Assembly: GCA_017431005.1 (NCBI GenBank)
Contig: JAFRLY010000063.1
Coordinates: 42,735 to 106,734, forward strand
Direction of reading: 5' to 3'
DNA from: Clostridia bacterium
GTDB taxonomy: Bacteria; Bacillota; Clostridia; Christensenellales; Aristaeellaceae
DNA: 64,000 bases
The stretch's first letter is position 1. Each line of letters opens with the position of its first letter. Under the pieces are notes generated by a model. The model saw only the letters and a list, made by a program, of their open reading frames with translations. It ran no database searches and was not told where the DNA came from. Position numbers and translations under genes: made by a program. This document shows positions 40,943 to 49,141 of the stretch, one piece after another.

Positions 40943-41791
40943 TCAGTTTTTGTTCTTTCCGCTGACCCGGATCAGCAGGTCCAGGATCTTCAGGTACAGC
41001 CAGAGCACTGTGAACACCAGGCCGAAGGCCGCGCTCCACTCATATTCCTTGGCGTAGCCCTGCTTCACGCAGTCGTCGATCATGGCGAAGTCGCTGACCA
41101 GCATCAGGGAGGCGATCGCGATACCGATCAGGTCAATCCCGATCGCGAGGACCGGATTCTGCGTCGCGGCCAGCACGTAGGGCTGCAGGGCGGGAATCAG
41201 GGAGCCGACGAAGGTGAACACCCCGAGGGCAACAGAGCCCAGCAGCAGGGACATCAGGACCGTCCGGAACGTTCCGTTCACCTGGATGATCCCGGAGGAG
41301 TAAAGCCAGCTCATCACACCGATGACCGCCACCGTGATCAGCAAAGCTTCCAGGCCCAGGAACTCATAGCCCTTCAGCAGCTTGAACACCAGGAAGGAAA
41401 TGAAGTAGCCCTCGCACATGGAGTAGATGCTGCCGGTCACCGGAATGGTCTTTCTGGCGAAGATGCCGAGCAGCTCGGCGGCGAAGCCTCCCAGCGTGAC
41501 ACCGGCCAGGATCACGGTTTCCGCCAGCGTGATGGACACGGTGAAGGAATCCTTGAAGGTGAAGGTCTGCCATACGGGCGCGTTGGCCAGGGCTGCTCCG
41601 ACCAGCAGCTGAGCGATCATGCCGATCATCGTCATCACCAGGAAGAAGGTCGTCTTCATCGCGATGCCGCTGTAGGTCGCGGCGTTTTCTTCCGCGCGGA
41701 CCGCCGTTCTGCTCATGCGCCGGAGAATCGGATTGGAATGAAACAGGGTGCTCATCCCGGTTGTTGTTTTGCTGCCTGTCAGGGTACTCAT
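40943..41791 (-). CDS. Bax inhibitor-1/YccA family membrane protein
   Basis: A 282-residue protein with seven membrane helices after a polar N-terminus. The helices MKTTFFLVMTMIGMIAQLLV, TITLAETVILAGVTLGGFAA and IPVTGSIYSMCEGYFISFLV, with the C-terminal DFAMIDDCVKQGYAKEYEW (paired aspartates), match the YccA/BI-1 family, which includes pH-sensitive calcium leak channels such as BsYetJ. It is monocistronic. The 370-base gap to the next gene holds its own upstream region and the promoter at 42000-42027 for the divergent gene. Confidence 0.9.
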   Translation of the reverse strand: MSTLTGSKTTTGMSTLFHSNPILRRMSRTAVRAEENAATYSGIAMKTTFFLVMTMIGMIAQLLVGAALANAPVWQTFTFKDSFTVSITLAETVILAGVTLGGFAAELLGIFARKTIPVTGSIYSMCEGYFISFLVFKLLKGYEFLGLEALLITVAVIGVMSWLYSSGIIQVNGTFRTVLMSLLLGSVALGVFTFVGSLIPALQPYVLAATQNPVLAIGIDLIGIAIASLMLVSDFAMIDDCVKQGYAKEYEWSAAFGLVFTVLWLYLKILDLLIRVSGKNKN

Positions 41792-41999
41792 GGTTTTCGT
41801 CTCCTTTTTTTCAATTCCCGCCGCTTCCCGGGGGGAAGTTTTTCATCATTCTGTCCGGGGCTCATGCCCTCCTGACATCTGTTGATACGCTCCGGAACAG
41901 CCCCTGGCAGTAAAAAGCGAAAAAAGTGAAAAATTTTTTCTGTATGCTCCCGCTCCTGCTTCCTGCCGGATAATACGGGAATATATAAGGAAGCTTCTG

Positions 42000-42027
42000 T
42001 TGAAAAAAAGAAACAGCAGGGTATAAA
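42000..42027 (+). promoter_or_regulatory. Promoter of the secreted protein gene at 42160
   Basis: TTGAAA (42000-42005), 16 bases, then TATAAA (42022-42027). The implied 5' leader is about 125 bases, with no obvious terminator. Confidence 0.55.
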
Positions 42028-42159
42028 ATATAAAAGAAATCCCAATTATTCTCCTGTTTCCGCTGCCAGCTCCGGCTGTTCCTGCGTAACAACCAGTGAA
42101 GGACGCAGTCCGGAACGGATGGAAACATCTGATAAGAAATATGAAGGAGAGTGTAAACC

Positions 42160-42642
42160 ATGAAGAAAATCGTAGCAATCCTGATGACCCTGTGCCTGCT
42201 GTGCTCTTCCTGCGCCGCCCTGGCCGATATGGAGCCCCCCGTCTTTGAGAACATGCCCCTCGCGGTCATGGAGGATGAGAACACAACAATCGCCAAAGAC
42301 GTCTTCGACGGCGAATGGACTCTGAACGTTGCCTTCCTCAGCAGGGTGTATCTCACTGAGCAGGAGCTGGCTGAGAAGTTCAGCTACAACTTCATGCCCA
42401 TCACCATTGACAACGGAAAGGTCTCCCAGGATATCCAGGATGAGAACGGCGAGTTCCATACCGCGGAGCTGGAACTGACCTTCGAAGCCGGCCAGCTGTG
42501 GGGTACTGACGGCCAGGGTTATGAGTTCGTGATCGAGCTGCTGGAGGACAACAACATCGTCGTGTCCGTGTTCGTGCCCGGCGAGGGAGAAGAAGTGCAG
42601 TGCCTGTCCCTGTTCATGCAGCATCCCGAAAAAGCTGACTGA
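42160..42642 (+). CDS. Small secreted protein of unknown function
   Basis: A 160-residue protein with a signal peptide (MKKIVAILMTLCLLCSSCAA, cut near ALAD). The mature part is acidic and beta-rich (ELELTFEAGQLWGTDGQGYE, FVIELLEDNNIVVSVFVPGE) and resembles a lipocalin-like or DUF domain common in gut Clostridia; I cannot name it. GAAGGAGAGTGTAAACC precedes the start. A hairpin terminator follows, overlapping the next gene's promoter. Confidence 0.7.
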   Translation: MKKIVAILMTLCLLCSSCAALADMEPPVFENMPLAVMEDENTTIAKDVFDGEWTLNVAFLSRVYLTEQELAEKFSYNFMPITIDNGKVSQDIQDENGEFHTAELELTFEAGQLWGTDGQGYEFVIELLEDNNIVVSVFVPGEGEEVQCLSLFMQHPEKAD

Positions 42643-42672
42643 CAGAACTCCGGACAAAACCGGATCATTCCC

Positions 42673-42716
42673 GCTCTCTGATTTGCTTGATCAAATCAGA
42701 GAGCTTTTTGTATAAT
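42673..42716 (+). promoter_or_regulatory. Terminator stem overlapping the rhomboid gene promoter
   Basis: GCTCTCTGATTTG (42673-42685) pairs with CAAATCAGAGAGC (42692-42704) and is followed by TTTTT, ending the gene at 42160. The stem's loop side supplies TTGATC (42687-42692), which with an 18-base spacer and TATAAT (42711-42716) makes a promoter for the rhomboid gene. Confidence 0.7.
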
Positions 42717-42753
42717 GCGTATAAACACAGTAACTGGCAAAGGGCTGAAAGCA

Positions 42754-43350
42754 ATGAAGAAAAAAATCCGGATCTCCTTCAATTCACCGCTCATTCTGGG
42801 CTTCGCCATCGCCTGCGCCGCCGTCATGCTGCTGGGGCAGCTGACCGGCAGGAGGAGCACCGTGCTGCTGTTCTCCACCCGGGCCGCCTCCTGGGCGGAC
42901 CCGCTCATGTATCTCCGGCTGTTCACGCATGTCCTCGGCCATGCCGACTGGGGGCATCTCCTCGCGAACATGTCGTACATCCTGCTTCTCGGCCCGATCC
43001 TGGAGGAGAAATACGGCTGGAAGGATCTGCTGCTCGTGATCGCCGTCACGGCCTTCGTGACCGGCGTCATTCATAATGTGCTGTTCCCCGGAACAATCCT
43101 GCTCGGCGCCAGCGGCGTCGTTTTCGCCTTCATCCTTCTGACCTCCTTCACGGAATTCCGCGAGGGTGAGATCCCGCTGACCTTCATCCTGGTGGCGGTT
43201 CTCTATCTCGGCCAGCAGATCTGGGACGGCCTGACCGTCCGGGACAACGTCTCGAACCTCACGCACATCATCGGGGGCCTGGTCGGCTCCGCCTCCGGAT
43301 ATCTGCTGAACATGAAGAGCTCCGGCAGCCTTTATTCCTCCAGGCGCTGA
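42754..43350 (+). CDS. Rhomboid family intramembrane serine protease
   Basis: A protein of about 198 residues with six membrane segments. The entry motif is HADWGHLLANMSYILLLGP (asparagine of the oxyanion site), the serine is in LLGASGVVFAFILLTSF (GASG), and the catalytic histidine is in NLTHIIGGLVGSASGYLLN. Rhomboids cleave single-span membrane proteins inside the bilayer. The frame opens at 42715, but that lies in the promoter; the ATG at 42754 after AAAGGGCTGAAAGCA is preferred. It is followed 18 bases later by a small gene. Confidence 0.9.
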   Translation: MKKKIRISFNSPLILGFAIACAAVMLLGQLTGRRSTVLLFSTRAASWADPLMYLRLFTHVLGHADWGHLLANMSYILLLGPILEEKYGWKDLLLVIAVTAFVTGVIHNVLFPGTILLGASGVVFAFILLTSFTEFREGEIPLTFILVAVLYLGQQIWDGLTVRDNVSNLTHIIGGLVGSASGYLLNMKSSGSLYSSRR

Positions 43351-43368
43351 CCGGCAGGGAGTGCATGT

Positions 43369-43560
43369 ATGAACAGTTATATGAAAATTCAGATCGACAC
43401 CCTGCTCGTGTCCGTCGATACCTTTATGAAATCCCTTGAGATGGCCGCCCTGCAGGATGACAAAAGGATCGACAAAGCCGAAGCGAAGGCCCTCCGCAGG
43501 GCGAAAGCCGCTTCCGAAAGATATAAGAAGCGGCTGCTGAAAATAAAAGAAACGATTTGA
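43369..43560 (+). CDS. Small helical protein of unknown function
   Basis: A 63-residue protein beginning MNSYMKIQIDTLLVSVDTFM and ending in a basic helix (ASERYKKRLLKIKETI). The site GGGAGTGCATGT precedes the ATG. Most of the chain is predicted helical with lysine and alanine repeats. It lies 18 bases after the rhomboid gene and is probably cotranscribed. No family recognised. Confidence 0.6.
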   Translation: MNSYMKIQIDTLLVSVDTFMKSLEMAALQDDKRIDKAEAKALRRAKAASERYKKRLLKIKETI

Positions 43561-43569
43561 GGCGGAAAG

Positions 43570-43767
43570 CTAAGCGACATCCGCAAATCCCATCCTGGCC
43601 TTCAGATCCCCCAGGGATTTTTCATACTGCGCCCTGGAGATCGCGCCGTGCTCCAGAAACAGGTCCAGTGTCTCCTTCTGGCGGTCAAACAGATCCCGCT
43701 TCTTTTCCTCCGCCGTCATCTGATTATATCTGCGTATCTCTTCGGACGCGTCCCATTCACGATTCAT
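43570..43767 (-). CDS. Small charged protein of unknown function (SHOCT-like)
   Basis: A 65-residue protein, MNREWDASEEIRRYNQMTAE then DRQKETLDLFLEHGAISRAQ and YEKSLGDLKARMGF. The L..L...G.IS..QYE.....L pattern resembles SHOCT or short C-terminal helical domains found on regulators and membrane proteins. GGAGATGCTGTTTT precedes the ATG. It is convergent with the preceding small gene. Confidence 0.6.
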   Translation of the reverse strand: MNREWDASEEIRRYNQMTAEEKKRDLFDRQKETLDLFLEHGAISRAQYEKSLGDLKARMGFADVA

Positions 43768-43816
43768 AAAACAGCATCTCCAAATTCTGAAAATACCGGA
43801 ATCCTCTTCCGGCTGT

Positions 43817-44008
43817 TTATCCGGCCTGCTGAACTTTTTCAGCTTCCGAGGGTTCCGTCATGATCCTCTTCTGCTCGCGCATGGCGGCCCTGTACATGAG
43901 ATTGATCAACTCATCAGCATCTTCCGTTGTCAGGATATTATGCTTCATCATACTGACAACCAGCCCCAGCACGTTCTTTTTTTCGTCCTTTGTAAGCTTG
44001 TTTCCCAT
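43817..44008 (-). CDS. Small helical protein of unknown function
   Basis: A 63-residue protein (MGNKLTKDEKKNVLGLVVSM, MKHNILTTEDADELINLMYR). A clean GCGGAGGGAAACGAT ribosome site supports translation. It resembles the small gene at 47145 in size and in a G/N-IL-edA pattern (two helices joined at NILTTEDAD versus GILQKEDAI), suggesting a small local family. No function is known to me. Confidence 0.6.
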   Translation of the reverse strand: MGNKLTKDEKKNVLGLVVSMMKHNILTTEDADELINLMYRAAMREQKRIMTEPSEAEKVQQAG

Positions 44009-44215
44009 ATCGTTTCCCTCCGCCTCATAGTATGAATTTGCTCGCCGGATCTCAGGACCGGTTTTATAAAGGGTTTATCACCATCTATTGTAATCAGACG
44101 ATGTTCAAAAATTCCGTCATCTTATTCCCGCTGCTTTTCACCGCGGGCAGCGGGACTGAAGATCAGAATTATCTTTTTTAAAAAAACGAAAATTTACTGC
44201 CTCCTTCCTTTGGAG

Positions 44216-44359
44216 TGCGCATCAACAGGTGTCAGGCCGATGAGGCCCGGCGGGAAACCCTGGAAAAGGTGGCAGCCGCCGGTGTCGTAAGCTTCGATGA
44301 TCCCAAACCTGATAAAGAGGATCCGGAGCAGAATGCATTTCAGGATGTCGGTTATTAAC
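44216..44359 (+). pseudogene. Short 3' gene remnant, family not recognised
   Basis: The frame reads RINRCQADEARRETLEKVAA then AGVVSFDDPKPDKEDPEQNA FQDVGY and stop. The regular, acidic, helix-plus-tail composition looks like the real C-terminus of a lost protein rather than random sequence. There is no ribosome site at the GTG (44216) and a stop lies in frame shortly upstream. I cannot say which family it came from. Confidence 0.35.
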
Positions 44360-44415
44360 AGCTCAGCTCCTGTGAATCCCGGCACTGATCCGGAATGATC
44401 CCTGCTGAAGCAATG

Positions 44416-44451
44416 AAAACGGTCTCTCTTCTGATTGAAGAGGGACCGTTT
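44416..44451. terminator. Hairpin, probable terminator
   Basis: ACGGTCTCTCTTC (from 44419) pairs with GAAGAGGGACCGT (ending 44449) with one mismatch, with AAAA on the left giving TTTT on the minus strand. Its partner gene is unclear; it may back up the small RNA terminator at 44532 or end the remnant at 44216. Confidence 0.55.
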
Positions 44452-44531
44452 CATGTCATTATGTACATGGATTTATATTGCGCTTCCCATACAGGCACTT
44501 TTTCTTTCCTCGTGCACTGAAAGAAGAGCAC

Positions 44532-44648
44532 AAAAAAACTGAAGGAGCGCTCCTGTTTCCAGCGCCATTGACACAGGCAGGGTGGAAACCCGATTTCCTC
44601 CGTCGATGACATAGACAAGGTGGAAATCGTTCAGGGTGCTCCTTCAGC
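44532..44648 (-). ncRNA. Small RNA with two tandem related hairpins, class not recognised
   Basis: The minus strand carries an independent transcription unit: a promoter at 44655-44683, an outer stem CTGAAGGAGC (44647-44638) / GCTCCTTCAG (44548-44539) and a seven-T tail (44538-44532). CCTG/CAGG extends the outer stem. Inside are two 35-39 base hairpins, H1 (44629-44591) and H2 (44589-44555), aligned along their length: both read TTTCCACC-TG-CT-TGTCA-G-CG-GGAAA. The closing pair changes from A-T to G-C and an inner pair from T-A to C-G, so pairing is kept while sequence varies. The loops share TGTCA. The RNA would be about 115 nt. No gene follows it directly, so it is probably a free small RNA. 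Confidence 0.7.
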
Positions 44649-44654
44649 AGAAAA

Positions 44655-44683
44655 AGCATAAATAATAGCAATCAGATTGTCAA
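44655..44683 (-). promoter_or_regulatory. Promoter of the tandem-hairpin small RNA
   Basis: Minus strand TTGACA (44683-44678), exactly 17 bases, then TATGCT (44660-44655). The -35 is perfect. The start point would fall at the foot of the RNA's outer stem. Confidence 0.7.
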
Positions 44684-44729
44684 CATCTCAGAAGTATATG
44701 GGTACAAGGCATCCCTTGATATAAAATCT

Positions 44730-46526
44730 TTAAACACGAATAATCAGATTGTTCACACCGAACAGGCCGGTATACTTCATTTCCTTCGCAAGCTTTATCA
44801 GCATTTTGATAGCCATCCCGTTCTCAGGGTTCTCGTCAAACTGCAGCTCTTTCTTGTATTTGTCTGTCGGGTCAAAGCGCCTGCAGTCATCGCGTATTCT
44901 GAGAATCAGCTCATCATCCTTTGCCAGCATGCGTATGTTGATCATATGCGGCCTGCCGTCTGTAAATCCGTGCTCCACGATATTTCCTGCCATTTCCTCA
45001 ACGGCCAGGGAAAGAAGCTGCGCGCGCTTAAGCTCCATCCCGTTTTCTGTCGCGAAGAGTATGGCTATTCTTGAAACACGCGCAACGTTCTTCATGGAGT
45101 TCACATTGAATGTCAGTTCCTTACCGGTTTCGGAACCGAATCCGTCAGGAAGCATGAGCATCTTCTCCTTGAATGTTCTGCCCTTCTGCCGCCTGATATA
45201 TATATAAGCAATCAGAACACAGACAGCCCCTGCGATCGGCTTTGCCACCCATGCTCCCCTGTATCCTGCCGTAGCCAGCAGCAGGAATGTCAGAGGTACA
45301 GGAATCCCGAATTCAAGCATGAAACTGTATGTATTCGCGGCTGAACGCCGTCTCACCCCTATCAGGTAGAACTGAAAGCAGTAGACGATCACGTTGAACG
45401 GCATCGATAGGGCGAAAAAGCGGATGGACTCACCGGCTATGGAAATAACGGAAGGATCTCCGTTTTTAACAAACAGCACTGCGATCGGTCCGGAGAAAAC
45501 AAAGATCAGTGCTGCCGCAAGGCATGTGATCCTCAGGCTGTGCTTTAACGCAGTTTTCTGTACGCTTCCCAGCGCTTCGCGGTCCTCCTCACCCATCAGC
45601 ATGCTCGTAAATGACATGAGCGTACTGGCGGCCCCCATCCAGAAGCAAAAGCAGAACTTGAGCACCTGATTGCCGACTCCGAACGCTGCAATTACTTCAC
45701 TTCCGGCAAAAAAGACCAGCATATTGTTGATCAGCACCCCGCATGCCGTGGTGCTGAGCTTGGTGATGCCCGTGGTCAGGCCTGTACGCAGCATCTCAAT
45801 CCCCTGCTGCAGCTGAAGGCCCTTCAGGCTGAAATGGAAGATCGTCTTTTTCAGGAAGAAATGGCTCAGGGCAATCAGGAAGGCGATTACATGTCCGGCA
45901 GTCGTTGCAAGCCCGATCATAAAGAGTCCGCCGTCCGTACACTTCACCACATACAGATCGGCTAGGATATCCACGATCGTCATGGCAACCGTGGACAGCG
46001 TTACGAAGCTGTAATCCCCGTCCATTTTCAGATAGGACAGAAAGATGATATAGACTGCATAGAAAGGCAGGCCGAGGCAGTATCCGATCAGATAATCGGA
46101 TGTCGGCTTCATCAGATGAGCGAGCGCTCCGCGCGCTCCAAGCATGATCGCGATCTGATTGGAAAAGATAATGCATACAGCTGCCATCAGGCCTGACAGG
46201 GCCAGAGCTAAAATCAGTGACAGCGAGAATGCCCGGTTGGCCGATTCCTTGTCGCCTGATCCTATCAGCCGCGAGACAATCACATTGGATCCCGTGCTGA
46301 TGATGGATGCCGCAAGCGTTCTGATGCCCACCAGCAGAAACGATGTGAGGCCGATCGCCGCAACCTCATCCAGCTTGTAGTATGAGCCGACGACGATTCC
46401 GTCAATTGTCGGTCCGATCGCCGAAACCAGGCTCGTGAGAATAAACACGCCCATGGCCGTTGAAAACAGTCTGTTTATGGCGGTACCCGATTCTTTATCC
46501 TTCGTTATACGGTTCAGTAAGTTCAT
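44730..46526 (-). CDS. MATE-type transporter fused to an RsbW-like ATPase (HATPase_c_2) domain
   Basis: A 598-residue fusion. Residues 1-450 are a MATE transporter with twelve membrane segments (INRLFSTAMGVFILTSLVSA; IGPTIDGIVVGSYYKLDEVA; IISTGSNVIVSRLIGSGDKE). After IRRQKGRTFKEKMLM the C-terminal domain reads LLSLAVEEMAGNIVEHGFTD, LILRIRDDCRRFDPTDKY and NPENGMAIKMLIKLAKEMKY, the N-box, G1-like and G2-like parts of a GHKL ATPase of the anti-sigma factor RsbW/SpoIIAB kind. That combination may couple transport to a partner-switching signal. The fusion is read directly; the role is inference. Confidence 0.85.
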   Translation of the reverse strand: MNLLNRITKDKESGTAINRLFSTAMGVFILTSLVSAIGPTIDGIVVGSYYKLDEVAAIGLTSFLLVGIRTLAASIISTGSNVIVSRLIGSGDKESANRAFSLSLILALALSGLMAAVCIIFSNQIAIMLGARGALAHLMKPTSDYLIGYCLGLPFYAVYIIFLSYLKMDGDYSFVTLSTVAMTIVDILADLYVVKCTDGGLFMIGLATTAGHVIAFLIALSHFFLKKTIFHFSLKGLQLQQGIEMLRTGLTTGITKLSTTACGVLINNMLVFFAGSEVIAAFGVGNQVLKFCFCFWMGAASTLMSFTSMLMGEEDREALGSVQKTALKHSLRITCLAAALIFVFSGPIAVLFVKNGDPSVISIAGESIRFFALSMPFNVIVYCFQFYLIGVRRRSAANTYSFMLEFGIPVPLTFLLLATAGYRGAWVAKPIAGAVCVLIAYIYIRRQKGRTFKEKMLMLPDGFGSETGKELTFNVNSMKNVARVSRIAILFATENGMELKRAQLLSLAVEEMAGNIVEHGFTDGRPHMINIRMLAKDDELILRIRDDCRRFDPTDKYKKELQFDENPENGMAIKMLIKLAKEMKYTGLFGVNNLIIRV

Positions 46527-46627
46527 CTTTTTTCCTTATCCGAAACAATATCTTTCTGTTCAGTGTTACAGGACAGCTGTTATTTGAATAATCCCGCCTG
46601 CAGCCAGGACATCATACAGATGGGATT

Positions 46628-47119
46628 TTATTCACAGGCACTTCCAGCCAGGCTGTCGCAGAAATCCTCCATCTGCACTTCCTTCGCCGGATCCGGCTTG
46701 TCCTTCGGATCAATCAGGATCAGCGTTTTCTCCAGATCATGGCCCAGGCAGGCCTTCAGCTTTTCAAAAGCCTTTTCAGCGCCGGAGCCGCCCTGGCAGG
46801 CGAACGCGGCATACCGGACTGGCTTCAGATCCTTCCGGCTGACAAAGGTCCGCAGTGGCGGAGCCATATTCCCGGCCCAGACCGGGAATCCGAAAATGAT
46901 GAGATCATATTTCTCAGGATCAAAGGAATAAGGCTTCAGCTCCAGTTTTTCTGCCATCACCGCGCTCTTCCCGCCCCAGAGGAACTTTTTGAAGCCCTTA
47001 TCCGGATAAGCCTTCACCGGTTCCAGCTTCAGGAGATCGGCCTTCAGCCTCTCTGCCATTTTTGTGGCAGCAAATTCCGTATTTCCTCCCATGGAATAAT
47101 AAACTATCAGCGCGTTCAT
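46628..47119 (-). CDS. Flavodoxin family protein
   Basis: A 163-residue protein with the FMN phosphate loop ALIVYYSMGGNTEFAATKMA (SMGGNTE) at the N-terminus and the ring-binding loops DLIIFGFPVWAGNMAPPLRT and AAFACQGGSGAEKAFEKLKA. Such short flavodoxins carry electrons or protect against oxidative stress. GGAAGGGAAGCTGAATC precedes the ATG. It lies 25 bases before the small gene at 47145 in the minus direction, in the less GC-rich accessory part of the window. Confidence 0.85.
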   Translation of the reverse strand: MNALIVYYSMGGNTEFAATKMAERLKADLLKLEPVKAYPDKGFKKFLWGGKSAVMAEKLELKPYSFDPEKYDLIIFGFPVWAGNMAPPLRTFVSRKDLKPVRYAAFACQGGSGAEKAFEKLKACLGHDLEKTLILIDPKDKPDPAKEVQMEDFCDSLAGSACE

Positions 47120-47144
47120 GATTCAGCTTCCCTTCCTGTTCATA

Positions 47145-47330
47145 TCACTGCACAATGTCGCTTACCTTCAGCCAGGGGTATTCCTTTTCCATTTCTTCCT
47201 GGCGTCTGCGTACAGCATTCGCCAGAATCTCCAGAATCCTAATCGCGTCTTCTTTCTGCAGAATACCCGACTTCAATGCCCCATGAAATTGCCGTTCCAG
47301 TTCTTCCTTCTCACTATCCGTTAGTTTCAT
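47145..47330 (-). CDS. Small helical protein of unknown function
   Basis: A 61-residue protein (MKLTDSEKEELERQFHGALK, SGILQKEDAIRILEILANAV) ending EKEYPWLKVSDIVQ. It is translated from an ATG 27 bases downstream of the DUF2075 gene's stop, on the same strand, and may be the last-but-one gene of that operon. Similar in size and helix pattern to the gene at 43817. Confidence 0.55.
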   Translation of the reverse strand: MKLTDSEKEELERQFHGALKSGILQKEDAIRILEILANAVRRRQEEMEKEYPWLKVSDIVQ

Positions 47331-47356
47331 TTCCTCTGCCTCGTTGTCTTGCCGTT

Positions 47357-49141
47357 TTATTCTGCGCTGAAATACTTCCTCAGATATTCTCTGAGCGCCG
47401 GATCACAGACATAGATGAGTGCTCCGTGAATACCGCGCGTCAGCAGGGTTGCATAAATGTTCAGAATGTAGGTCCTCAAAACCTCCTGGTTGTTCCCGAC
47501 AGCTTTTCCAAGGGTATCCATATAATTTTTCTTGATGACCTCAATCCTTCCGGTGGTAGCGTCATAGGTAATTTCCGGTCCGAAGATAACTCCGACATAA
47601 TTGAGATCATAGCCCTGTACAGTGTGGATACACCCGATCTCATTGGGAAGGCGGCCGGAATTGATCCAGTCCGTATAAGTCCGGTTCCAGATATACCCTC
47701 TGCCAATGGGGATATCGACAACAGAGGGATCGGCGGTATTATCCTTGGTAACCCATTTCCAGGCGTAGCCAGCCACAGCACAGGAAAGGCCATGCTCCTT
47801 ATCCAGCCGGTTGATCTCATCCATCATCCGGTCAAGATCATCGTAAAAGCTCAGGGTATAATCCATAAAGGTCTTGTGCGGCTTCGGGAAGCTGTATACT
47901 GATGAGCCTTCTTTCATAACAGCATTGCCGCTTGGAACAAGGCTTCCGGTAAAGCCCTGCAGGTTCAGAACCTCATGGATATACTGAATATAATCCTCTC
48001 CGCCCAAACAGCGCAGCTGGGATGTCAGGTTCAGTTGAATCTTATTCTGCTGTCCGACAATGGAACTGAACATTTCCTTTGTGATGTCAGATGGGCGGAC
48101 GGACTGATCCGGATCATAGAAGAATAACTGCATCCTGCTGGCCCGTATAATCCAGTCCAGTTCGGTGGCATCCGCAGGGAGATTAAGCTCCCGATTGGTT
48201 TTATCGTGGGCCGGATACTGCGCCAGTCCTTCCCGCCGGTGCAGCCGGTGTGCCTCGTCGCATACCAGAAGATCAAAGGGCTCATCCTTACCGGCCAGCG
48301 CAGCTTCCCTGGGTGTCATAATGATCTCTTCTGAAAGGCCGTTAATGGATCGGAAAACCTTTTTCAGGGTCTCGCGCAGGGATTGCTGAGGGACCACAAA
48401 TCCCATTCTCAGCTTCTTACCGGTAATCATAGACTGTAGCGCTGTGATTTCGGAAGAAACCGCAGCCTCATTATCTGCTTCAAAATTTGAAGTCATTAAG
48501 TCATTCAGGAGCTTCAGCAAGAATACAGCCAGAATCGTCTTCCCGGTCCCGGCTCCTCCCCGGACAACGATGGAATACTCAAGACCCTGTTTCAGATACC
48601 CGGTGACAAAAAAGAGAATCTTTTCCAGAACCTTCTGCTGATCCTGTGTCAGGGATTTATACGGAGAATATTTAAAGAGATCCGAATCCTCAATGTCTGC
48701 GATACCGCTCTGTACAAGTCCCAGTTCCTTCAGACTTTCCCAGATTTTACGGAACTGCTGTTCATATTCGGTTCTGTTGTAATAGTCGAAGCTGGCAAGT
48801 CCCGCGTTTCCGTTTTGAAGCTTATACTTTCCGTCCGCTGAAATGTATTTGATCAGAAAGGATTCCAGGTCCAGGATGACAGATTTGTTGAAGGTATCAT
48901 CCGTCATGATATGGATGGTCTTAAGGCGCTTTCTTTCCTCCACCTGCCAGTGCTGCGCAGCCCGGCGGCCGGCATTAAGGGTTTCTCCGATATAAGCTTC
49001 CTTCGTAGCGTCGTTATGAATCAGATAAACCACCGGCCAGTTGGTGCCGTATTCCCGTGAGGGGCCATGCCAGGCTTCAATCTTAGCCTGGCTGTTTTCA
49101 TCAAAGGGAAAGTCCCGGATCTGGACATTAAAGCTGATCAT
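47357..49141 (-). CDS. GIY-YIG nuclease / DUF2075 P-loop ATPase fusion
   Basis: A 594-residue protein. Residues about 25-110 carry a GIY-YIG endonuclease fold (VVYLIHNDATKEAYIGETLN, with the Y...YIGET core). The remainder is a DUF2075 helicase-like ATPase: Walker A VVRGGAGTGKTILAVFLLKL, Walker B PFDLLVCDEAHRLHRREGL, and later IGCIHTVQGYDLNYVGVIFG and YVLLTRGIHG-type motif (here NIYATLLTRGIHGALIYVCD). Fusions of this type are associated with restriction and anti-phage functions. The ATG at 49141 follows AGGGAGAAGCACG and overlaps the MazG-like gene by 14 bases. Its target is unknown. Confidence 0.88.
   Translation of the reverse strand: MISFNVQIRDFPFDENSQAKIEAWHGPSREYGTNWPVVYLIHNDATKEAYIGETLNAGRRAAQHWQVEERKRLKTIHIMTDDTFNKSVILDLESFLIKYISADGKYKLQNGNAGLASFDYYNRTEYEQQFRKIWESLKELGLVQSGIADIEDSDLFKYSPYKSLTQDQQKVLEKILFFVTGYLKQGLEYSIVVRGGAGTGKTILAVFLLKLLNDLMTSNFEADNEAAVSSEITALQSMITGKKLRMGFVVPQQSLRETLKKVFRSINGLSEEIIMTPREAALAGKDEPFDLLVCDEAHRLHRREGLAQYPAHDKTNRELNLPADATELDWIIRASRMQLFFYDPDQSVRPSDITKEMFSSIVGQQNKIQLNLTSQLRCLGGEDYIQYIHEVLNLQGFTGSLVPSGNAVMKEGSSVYSFPKPHKTFMDYTLSFYDDLDRMMDEINRLDKEHGLSCAVAGYAWKWVTKDNTADPSVVDIPIGRGYIWNRTYTDWINSGRLPNEIGCIHTVQGYDLNYVGVIFGPEITYDATTGRIEVIKKNYMDTLGKAVGNNQEVLRTYILNIYATLLTRGIHGALIYVCDPALREYLRKYFSAE

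Noticed and set aside
39121-40965. 614-residue plus-strand frame
   Set aside because: Antisense of the PL11 lyase, whose calcium loops and length are convincing.
44150-44250. Second GH3 remnant, from KNENLLPP in frame upstream of 44216
   Set aside because: The short resemblance to the GH3 KNE..LLPL motif is not continued in the following residues; likely chance.
44459-44671. 70-residue minus-strand frame
   Set aside because: It runs through the tandem-hairpin RNA, including its terminator; no ribosome site and odd composition.
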